Origin: a bacterium
GTDB lineage: Bacteria > JAHJDO01
Direction: 5' to 3'
Length of the DNA: 12,746 nt
Assembly (NCBI GenBank): GCA_030671985.1
Contig: DAOVHI010000029.1
Coordinates: forward strand, 1 to 12,746
Part shown: positions 7,838 through 12,746 of the stretch, in pieces
How the letters are laid out: every line of letters begins with the position of its first letter
How positions within the stretch are numbered: position 1 is the stretch's first letter
Made by a program: the position numbers and the translations under genes
The notes under the pieces: generated by a model
What the model was told of the DNA's origin: nothing
The model's input: only the letters and a program-made list of their open reading frames with translations
The model's database searches: none

Positions 7838-9046
7838 TTAATAGCGACTTGTTTTTTTCTTACCTATTTCTCCTGCCTTTGAGATTGCGAATTTTGTTGT
7901 TATCGGACCTATTATTTCAAAGAAAATTGTAGTGGCGGCAATTGTATTTATAACGAGAATTGAAAGATGGGCGCCCGTTTCTCCCAAACCACCAAATTCT
8001 TTTGTAGCCAGAATAGCAAGTCCTATTGCAACGCCTGCCTGAGGAAGCAGCCCAAGTCCTAGATATCTTCTGATAACTGGTTTTGCCTTTGCCGTTACAG
8101 CTCCCAAATATGCTCCTCCCATTTTTCCGACGGATCTGGAAAGAATATAAATTAATCCTACCAGTCCCATAGCAGGAAGAAGCTTTATCTGAAGATGAGC
8201 GCCTGCTATGACAAAAAAGACTATAAATATAGAGGTGGTAATGAGATTAACTGATTCATAAGCTCTACGGTTCGCGAACAGAAAAATATTTGTAAACACT
8301 ACTGCTAAACTCATATTTGCTAAGATAAGAGAAAGATTGAAGTGATTTGATAAACCGGTACATATTAAAATCCCCCCCAGAGATACAGCTAATATCTCTG
8401 TCTTTCTATGTAGCTTTCTTAAAAAATATCCAAAAATAATTCCCATTAATCCGCCTAAAAGAATTGAGCCCAATATTTCAATTACAGGACCCTTTATAAT
8501 TCCGACAAATGATACGGAATTCCCTGTCAAAAACATCTTCGCAAAAGCGGCAGCAAACGCATAGATCACAACAGCTACACCATCGTCTAAACCAACAATT
8601 GCGTATATTGTATTCGTTAGGTTTCCTTTTGATTTATATTCTTGTAAGACTGCAACGGTTCCCGCCGGAGCTGTAGCCGCTGCCAGAGCTCCAAATATCA
8701 GTGCAATATGAAACTGACGAGTTAAAAGATAGGTGCCCAGCGTTACAAGCAAAACTGCGCCAAGTGATTCTCCTAAAAGAATTGTTAAAATCCCTTTGCC
8801 TAATTTGCGTAATATGCCAATACGCATCTCACTACCAATTATAAAAGCGACAATTCCCAGAGCAAAATCACTAAAAATACTTATTCGATCTAGGACATTT
8901 AAACTAAAGATATTAAAGACAGAATTCCCTAATAGAAGTCCTGCAAGAAGATATCCCACTACCGAAGGAAGCTTGATCAGCCTGGCAAGCTTTCCTCCAA
9001 TAAAACCACAAATCAGAGCCAATCCTATAAAAAACAATATGTCCAT
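7838..9046 (-). CDS. Cation/proton antiporter, CPA2 (Kef-type) membrane domain
   Basis: A 402-residue integral membrane protein of the monovalent cation:proton antiporter-2 family, exchanging Na+ or K+ for H+. It opens with a hydrophobic segment, then KLPSVVGYLLAGLLLG and FALGIVAFIIGSEM typical of the fold. The core has ATAPAGTVAVLQE (residues 124-136) and the ion-binding pair Asp154-Asp155 in GLDDGVAVVIYA. Near the end, RRYLGLGLLPQAGVAIGLAI is conserved. The protein stops after the last membrane segment, so there is no C-terminal TrkA/RCK or Usp domain. Regulation may therefore come from the separate EIIA and PII-like proteins beside it, which is inference. It starts 6 nt after the EIIA stop and lacks a clear Shine-Dalgarno. 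Ion specificity cannot be assigned. Confidence 0.92.
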   Translation of the reverse strand: MDILFFIGLALICGFIGGKLARLIKLPSVVGYLLAGLLLGNSVFNIFSLNVLDRISIFSDFALGIVAFIIGSEMRIGILRKLGKGILTILLGESLGAVLLVTLGTYLLTRQFHIALIFGALAAATAPAGTVAVLQEYKSKGNLTNTIYAIVGLDDGVAVVIYAFAAAFAKMFLTGNSVSFVGIIKGPVIEILGSILLGGLMGIIFGYFLRKLHRKTEILAVSLGGILICTGLSNHFNLSLILANMSLAVVFTNIFLFANRRAYESVNLITTSIFIVFFVIAGAHLQIKLLPAMGLVGLIYILSRSVGKMGGAYLGAVTAKAKPVIRRYLGLGLLPQAGVAIGLAILATKEFGGLGETGAHLSILVINTIAATTIFFEIIGPITTKFAISKAGEIGKKKTSRY

Positions 9047-9052
9047 ACTAAA

Positions 9053-9508
9053 TCAGTTCTCAATTTCTCTTATGACATTCATTATCTCGCCTGCATTCTG
9101 CGCTTCCAAAAGCTGATGTCTGAAGGATTCTTTTTTTAATAGTCTGGTGAGGTACGCTAAAACCTGAAGATATTTGTTGATGTCCTTTTTCGGAGTACCC
9201 ATTAAAAAAACCAGTTTTGCAGGTTTGTTATCCGGTGAATTAAAATCAATGCCTTGTGATGACCTTCCAAACGCAATAATAATATTATCGACAGCATTTG
9301 TTCTTGCATGCGGGATTGCTATCTCATTGCCTATTCCCGTAGCGCCTAATTTCTCCCGCTCAAAAACATCCTTTAAAAACATATCAAAATCCGTAACATC
9401 TTCAGATTCCTTTAATAACTCGGCCAGTTCTCTTATTACGTCATCCTTTGTTATGTTTTCTAAGGTTAAACAAATCATTTTTTCTGAGATATGGTCTGAT
9501 ATTCTCAT
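9053..9508 (-). CDS. PTS EIIA domain protein, fructose/PtsN type
   Basis: A 151-residue free-standing EIIA of the fructose/mannitol superfamily, receiving phosphate from HPr on a histidine. The phospho-site is His67 in IGNEIAIPHART, preceded by EREKLGATGIG and followed by the core FLMGTPKKDINKYLQVLAYLTRLL. No EIIB or EIIC gene is nearby, which favours a regulatory, PtsN (EIIA-Ntr)-like role over sugar uptake. PtsN is known to regulate K+ transport in enterobacteria, and the next gene is a cation antiporter. The ATG is preceded by GGGAG (9518-9522) with a 9-nt spacer. It is the first gene of the minus-strand operon. The family call is firm; regulation of the antiporter is inferred. Confidence 0.92.
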   Translation of the reverse strand: MRISDHISEKMICLTLENITKDDVIRELAELLKESEDVTDFDMFLKDVFEREKLGATGIGNEIAIPHARTNAVDNIIIAFGRSSQGIDFNSPDNKPAKLVFLMGTPKKDINKYLQVLAYLTRLLKKESFRHQLLEAQNAGEIMNVIREIEN

Positions 9509-9529
9509 ATTTAAGATCTCCCTCTTGAT

Positions 9530-9655
9530 TTAAAAATTCCATGTACCGGCTTGGTACACAAGCAACACCTTTTGTTCAAGATTTCCATTGCAATTGGTAA
9601 TATATTCCATAGGAGTTAAATAATCAAGTGTTTGATGATGGTAAAAGAATAGGGC
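9530..9655 (-). pseudogene. Remnant of the 3' end of a DDE (integrase-core) transposase
   Basis: On the minus strand one frame reads ALFFYHHQTLDYLTPMEYI and continues to VYQAGTWNF before TAA at 9530-9532. The part HHQTLDYLTPMEYI matches the C-terminal RPHxxLxYxTPxEY signature of IS3/IS481-type integrase-core transposases, here with the Arg-Pro lost. The frame is closed upstream by TGA (9656-9658), and no catalytic DDE core is present, so this is a short decayed fragment. It sits in the leader of the EIIA operon. The exact insertion sequence family and ends could not be found. Confidence 0.5.
9599..9627 (-). promoter_or_regulatory. Candidate sigma70-type promoter of the EIIA operon
   Basis: On the minus strand TTGATT (9622-9627), a 17-nt spacer and TATATT (9599-9604) match -35 and -10 consensus at 4/6 and 5/6. 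It lies about 90 nt upstream of the EIIA start and inside the transposase remnant. No experimental support; AT-rich DNA gives such matches by chance. Confidence 0.4.
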
Positions 9656-9698
9656 TCACAAAATTCAGAGTGTCTCACCCGAAAGATATAAGCCCTAT
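9649..9698 (-). terminator. Possible terminator of the cysteine-rich protein gene
   Basis: ATAGGGCT and AGCCCTAT form an 8-bp inverted repeat with a 34-nt loop, beginning 11 nt after the stop at 9710. On the minus strand the second arm runs into TCTTTT. The large loop is atypical. The repeat could instead be part of the mobile-element debris beside it. Confidence 0.35.
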
Positions 9699-9709
9699 CA
9701 ATTAAAAAA

Positions 9710-10183
9710 CTATTTCTTCTTTTTTCGTTTAATCTTTCCTGTCATCTTTCTAGTCTTAGATGTCATCTTATTCATGAATGTTTCAGGTCCTTCACTAGCA
9801 AGTTCCTTCAGCAGTTTTCCTCTTCTGCCTAAGGATCCAGAGGTAGTTTCAACCTTTTTACATCCCTTTATTGCGTTCTCGCATTTGATTATACAAGCTT
9901 CAGCATCTGCTATTACAGCCTTATCTTCATCAATTTTAGCGATAGCTATCTTTTTTTTGCATTCTTTAATACATGTCTTAGCTTCATCCATAATGAGCTG
10001 AATCTCTGCCTTCATGCTGCCGCTCAAATCTTCCATAGATGTACCACAAGATGTTAGGCTTTTACAACAGTCAGCCAATACCTTATCCCCTTTAGCTTCC
10101 ATTTCCCCGGCAAAAACCACTGATGTAGATGCCATAAGAACAACGGCTAATAAACTCGCAAAAACGATACTTGTCAATTTCAT
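9710..10183 (-). CDS. Secreted lysine-rich CxxxC protein, function unknown
   Basis: I do not recognise this protein. From ATG at 10183 it has 157 residues. An in-frame GTG at 10192 is rejected because the GAGGGGG ribosome site (10192-10198) overlaps it but sits 8 nt from the ATG. Residues 1-25 form a signal peptide (MKLTSIVFASLLAVVLMAS, then TSVVFA before GEM). The mature part has eight Cys, including DCC, SC, and two imperfect helical repeats, DEAKTCIKECKKKIAIAK and DAEACIIKCENAIKGCKK, each with CxxxC. The last third is rich in Lys/Arg and ends IKRKKKK. CxxxC on helices recalls four-helix-bundle copper-binding (Csp-like/DUF326) proteins, but similarity is too weak to assign. It is monocistronic, with a strong promoter upstream. 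Confidence 0.75.
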   Translation of the reverse strand: MKLTSIVFASLLAVVLMASTSVVFAGEMEAKGDKVLADCCKSLTSCGTSMEDLSGSMKAEIQLIMDEAKTCIKECKKKIAIAKIDEDKAVIADAEACIIKCENAIKGCKKVETTSGSLGRRGKLLKELASEGPETFMNKMTSKTRKMTGKIKRKKKK

Positions 10184-10229
10184 ACATTTCACCCCCTCTC
10201 TTTAATGGCGTTCTTGTAATCCTTCGATA

Positions 10230-10258
10230 AGTATATGGTTCGTCAGATGCTTTGTCAA
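10230..10258 (-). promoter_or_regulatory. Near-consensus sigma70-type promoter for the CxxxC protein gene
   Basis: On the minus strand a perfect TTGACA (10253-10258), a 17-nt spacer and TATACT (10230-10235, 5/6) lie about 47 nt before the ATG at 10183. This is the best promoter match in the window and predicts strong constitutive transcription with an untranslated leader of roughly 40 nt. Confidence 0.72.
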
Positions 10259-10322
10259 TAGAGCTTTGATTTTATTAGCGCAATGTGATACCTTAAAAAA
10301 AGAGGCAAAAAAGGCGATTATT

Positions 10323-10979
10323 ATGCATTTAGAAGATTTTAAATCTGATGATACATGGCGCGTTTTCAGGATAATGGCGGAGTTTATAGAGGGATTTGAG
10401 ATATTATCCAGAGCGGGTAAAGCCGTAAGCATTTTTGGTTCTTCAAGAACAAAATCCGGTGACAAATATTATAAAATGGCTGAAGAGCTGGCAGGAATGC
10501 TTGTGAAAGAAGGGTACGCTATTATTAGCGGCGGCGGGTCAGGTATAATGGAAGCTGCTAACAAAGGAGCATTTAATGCAGGCGGGGAATCAATAGGATT
10601 AAATATTGAAATACCTCGGGAACAAAAACCAAACAAGTTTATCAAAACTCTTCTTAACTTTAGGTATTTCTTTTGCAGAAAGGTAATGTTTGTTAAATAT
10701 GCTTCTGCATATGTTGTATTTCCCGGCGGTTATGGAACAATGGACGAGTTCTTTGAGGCAATTACGTTAATACAAACCAAAAGAATCAATTCTTTCCCTG
10801 TAATTTTGGTAGGAGCAGAATATTGGAAAGAGTTGGTTGGCTGGATTAACGTAGAACTTATTAACCGAAAGTATATTTCTAAAAAGGATAAGAATCTTTT
10901 CAGTGTTGCAGACACTTCTCAGGAAGCGATAGAGGTTATAAGAGATTTTTACAAAAAAAACACATACGCTCCCGTCTGA
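10323..10979 (+). CDS. LOG family / TIGR00730 Rossmann-fold nucleotide-binding protein
   Basis: A 218-residue cytoplasmic protein of the LOG (lysine decarboxylase-like) family. Characterised members hydrolyse nucleoside 5'-monophosphates, such as cytokinin riboside monophosphate, to base and ribose 5-phosphate. The nucleotide-binding motifs are SGGGSGIMEAANKGAF (from about residue 69) and PGGYGTMDEFFE (residues 134-145), both diagnostic and intact. The N-terminal DTWRVFRIMAEFIEGFE is common in the bacterial TIGR00730 group. I choose the ATG at 10323, with AAAAAGG ending 9 nt upstream, over a TTG at 10266 that would add 19 unconserved residues. Its last 35 bases overlap the proposed start of uvrC. 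No clear promoter was found for it. The true substrate is unknown, and cytokinin-related naming may mislead in a bacterium. Confidence 0.92.
   Translation: MHLEDFKSDDTWRVFRIMAEFIEGFEILSRAGKAVSIFGSSRTKSGDKYYKMAEELAGMLVKEGYAIISGGGSGIMEAANKGAFNAGGESIGLNIEIPREQKPNKFIKTLLNFRYFFCRKVMFVKYASAYVVFPGGYGTMDEFFEAITLIQTKRINSFPVILVGAEYWKELVGWINVELINRKYISKKDKNLFSVADTSQEAIEVIRDFYKKNTYAPV
10931..10935 (+). promoter_or_regulatory. Candidate ribosome binding site for an ATT start of uvrC
   Basis: AGAGG lies 9 nt before ATT at 10945, inside the LOG-family gene. The spacing is ideal, and the frame from ATT gives a normal-looking UvrC N-terminus with no ATG, GTG or TTG available. Confidence 0.45.
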
Positions 10980-12570
10980 TTGCGGAGCTTATATTTTTAA
11001 AGATAAAAACGGGAAGGTCATATACGTAGGTAAAGCTGCCTCGCTCAAATCTCGTGTTGGATCATACTTTCAAGCATCCCCGGTTCGTTCAATAAAGAAT
11101 AAGTTATTAATCAAAGAGATCGCAGATATAGATTACATTGCAACAAAATCTTCTGTAGAAGCCCTAAATTTAGAAATGAACTTAATAAAAAAATACAAAC
11201 CAAAATTTAACATCAGGTTAAAAGATGACAAGAAATATCCTTACATAAAGATAAGTAAATACGAGGAGTTTCCAAGAATTTGTCTAACAAGGGACATTGC
11301 GGACAAAAAAGCAGTCTACTATGGGCCTTATACTGACGTTATAGGGCTAAAGAAAACCCTGCGTCTTATCAGAAACCTGTTTCCAATTAGAAATTGCAAT
11401 AAGAAATTGGACTCTCATAAATTAGAGCAGCCGTGTCTTAATTATCATATAAAACAATGCAGCGGTCCGTGTGCAGGCAAAATTACAAGAGAGCAATATC
11501 ATAGGCTGGTCAACAGTGTAGAAATGTTTTTGGAAGGCAGAATGAAAGAGGTTCTTCGTTCTCTAAAGAAACAGATGAAGTTGGCCGGAAAGAATCAGCA
11601 GTATGAATTGGCAGCAAAGCTCAGAGAAAAAGCAGAAAATATCGAAAAAATCACAGAGAAACAAAAAGTGAATTTAATTTCTACCAAAGATGAGGATTAC
11701 ATCGGAATAGCAAAAAGCGGCAAAAAAACTATTCACATATGTGTGCTTATGGTTAGAAAAGGAAAATTAATTGAGCAAGAGAGCTTCTTGCTGGAACCTA
11801 ATGATATATTTTCTGACACAGAGATACTGGAATCTTTTATCAAACAATTCTATTCTAAAACCAGTTTTATCCCTGTAGCAATAAATGTTCCTTTTGATAT
11901 TAAGGATAAGTGTATTATAGAGGATTGGTTGCAAGAGAAGATTGGACATAAAGTAGCCGTACATGTTCCAAAAAGAGGAACTAAATTTGAGCTTCTGAAT
12001 ATGGCTGGCAAGAACGCAAGATTAAAATTAGAATCAAGTTCCGCAGATAAAAATAAGCCTGACAACGTATTGAAGTCCCTGAAGAGTATCGTTAAAAGCC
12101 ACACTATTCCACACATAATTGAGGGGTTTGATGTGTCTAATGTAAGCGGCAAAGAAGCTGTGGGCGCGATGGTTAGTTTTAAAGAGGGTGAGCCGGATAA
12201 GAATAACTGGAGAAAGTTTAAGATAAAACAAACACGCGGTATAGATGATTATGCTATGATGCAGGAAATAGTTCGCAGAAGATATTCTCGTCTATTGCGG
12301 GAAGGCGGTCAAATGCCGGATTTAATTTTAATAGACGGCGGCAGAGGTCATTTATCATCAGCCTCAAATGAAATTGATAAATTAGGAATAGATAATGTTT
12401 GTATTATAGCTCTGGCAAAAGCGGAAGAGCATATTTTCGTAAGAGGTAAATCAAATCCCATAATTTTGTCAAGGAATTCAAAACCTCTGCAATTGTTACA
12501 ACGCATTCGCGACGAAGCCCATAGATTCGCACATAGTTATCATAAGAAGTTAAGAAACAAAATTCGTTAG
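10945..12570 (+). CDS. uvrC: Excinuclease ABC subunit UvrC, non-canonical start, lacking the HhH domain
   Basis: Dual-incision nuclease of nucleotide excision repair, recruited by UvrB at DNA lesions. The frame is open from 10942; the first ATG is at 11176 but would delete the GIY-YIG domain. From ATT at 10945 the protein has 541 residues: GIY-YIG nuclease ([23 protein letters not shown], residues 9-31, making the 3' cut); four Cys at 151, 164, 172 and 176, in the spacing of the Fe-S cluster reported for UvrC; a UvrB-binding UVR motif (about 207-237, [15 protein letters not shown]); and the RNase H-like 5'-cutting domain with Asp396 (GFDVSN), Asp434/435, Asp464 (LIDGG) and His526 (DEAHRFA). 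It ends 15 residues later, so the usual (HhH)2 DNA-binding domain is absent. It overlaps the LOG gene by 35 nt and the FAH gene by 21 nt. Confidence 0.88.
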   Translation: MFTKKTHTLPSDCGAYIFKDKNGKVIYVGKAASLKSRVGSYFQASPVRSIKNKLLIKEIADIDYIATKSSVEALNLEMNLIKKYKPKFNIRLKDDKKYPYIKISKYEEFPRICLTRDIADKKAVYYGPYTDVIGLKKTLRLIRNLFPIRNCNKKLDSHKLEQPCLNYHIKQCSGPCAGKITREQYHRLVNSVEMFLEGRMKEVLRSLKKQMKLAGKNQQYELAAKLREKAENIEKITEKQKVNLISTKDEDYIGIAKSGKKTIHICVLMVRKGKLIEQESFLLEPNDIFSDTEILESFIKQFYSKTSFIPVAINVPFDIKDKCIIEDWLQEKIGHKVAVHVPKRGTKFELLNMAGKNARLKLESSSADKNKPDNVLKSLKSIVKSHTIPHIIEGFDVSNVSGKEAVGAMVSFKEGEPDKNNWRKFKIKQTRGIDDYAMMQEIVRRRYSRLLREGGQMPDLILIDGGRGHLSSASNEIDKLGIDNVCIIALAKAEEHIFVRGKSNPIILSRNSKPLQLLQRIRDEAHRFAHSYHKKLRNKIR

Positions 12571-12746
12571 TCTCCCGATTTTCTCAATAACTACTTCCAC
12601 TTTGTCGCCGCGTTTCATGGGACCTATTCCTGAAGGAGTGCCTGTGGCTATTATATCTCCCGGGAAAAGGGTCATGACTTTTGAGATAAAACTTACAAGT
12701 TTTTCAACATTAAAAATCAGGTTGCTTGTGTTGGATGATTGTTTTA
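12550..12746 (-). CDS. Fumarylacetoacetate hydrolase (FAH) family protein, C-terminal part, partial
   Basis: The minus-strand frame is open from the right edge to TAA at 12550-12552, giving the last 65 residues of a protein whose start lies outside the window. The segment [19 protein letters not shown] followed by [25 protein letters not shown] is the strongly conserved C-terminal core of the FAH superfamily, which includes fumarylacetoacetases, oxaloacetate decarboxylases and 2-hydroxyhepta-2,4-diene-1,7-dioate isomerases. The metal-binding Glu/Asp residues lie upstream and cannot be checked, so the exact activity is open. It converges on uvrC with a 21-nt overlap of coding ends, and no terminator is visible between them. 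Confidence 0.88.
   Translation of the reverse strand, partial: KQSSNTSNLIFNVEKLVSFISKVMTLFPGDIIATGTPSGIGPMKRGDKVEVVIEKIGRLTNFVS

Noticed and set aside
9542-9558. Perfect inverted repeat TGTACC-GGCTT-GGTACA upstream of the EIIA gene, a possible operator
   Set aside because: It coincides with the VYQAGT codons of the transposase remnant, is short, and has no second copy in the window, so chance is enough to explain it.
9671-9700. Possible insertion-sequence end beginning TGTCTCACCC
   Set aside because: No matching inverted end was found near 9509-9530 and no target duplication is visible.
9774-10205. Plus-strand open frames at 9774-10001 and 10014-10205
   Set aside because: They are antisense to the secreted CxxxC gene, show no family resemblance, and arise from its Lys- and Ala-rich codons.
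10249-10322. Promoter for the LOG-family gene in the divergent intergenic region
   Set aside because: TTGTCA (10253-10258) has no acceptable -10 at the right distance, so no promoter is called.
10323-12570. LOG-UvrC fusion protein made by slippage at the A8 run
   Set aside because: Both proteins have normal independent ends, and I know of no such fusion; overlapping genes with an ATT start are simpler. Kept only as an alternative in the uvrC finding.

Overview
The window is dense, low-GC bacterial DNA with short intergenic gaps, TTG starts and frequent Shine-Dalgarno sequences. I cannot name the organism. The compact gene order, a free-standing PurS/PurQ/small-PurL complex and the unusual starts fit an uncultivated, probably anaerobic bacterium of a candidate phylum. 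That placement is inference only.

Region 1 (1-6527, + strand) is a nucleotide and amino-acid biosynthesis operon entered in mid-gene: 3' end of purF, then a DUF1846/UPF0371 protein of unknown function, purS, purQ, purL, hisH and hisF. Genes are separated by at most 26 nt or overlap. PurF makes phosphoribosylamine and PurSQL makes FGAM. HisHF makes imidazole glycerol phosphate and releases AICAR, which re-enters the purine pathway, so the his pair is metabolically tied to the pur genes. PurQ and HisH are both class I glutamine amidotransferases, and both appear to start at TTG.

Region 2 (6517-9508, - strand) converges on hisF with an 11-nt overlap. In transcription order it holds a PTS EIIA (PtsN-like), a CPA2-type cation/proton antiporter, a divergent PII-like protein and an AEC-family permease. 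It reads as an ion or solute transport operon with two candidate regulators. Its leader (9509-9709) contains the decayed 3' end of a transposase, and the best promoter-like match lies inside that remnant.

Region 3 (9710-10258, - strand) is a monocistronic gene for a secreted, lysine-rich, CxxxC-bearing small protein of unknown function, preceded by a near-consensus sigma70-type promoter.

Region 4 (10323-12570, + strand) is a LOG-family (TIGR00730) gene overlapping uvrC. uvrC has no ATG/GTG/TTG start that preserves its GIY-YIG domain; an ATT codon with a well-placed ribosome binding site is the best candidate. The protein also lacks the usual C-terminal helix-hairpin-helix domain. Its end overlaps the 3' end of a convergent FAH-family hydrolase gene that runs off the window.

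No tRNA, rRNA, CRISPR array or phage module was seen. No wholly new system is evident. The best leads are the EIIA/antiporter/PII-like/AEC operon, DUF1846 inside the purine operon, the odd uvrC, and the CxxxC secreted protein.
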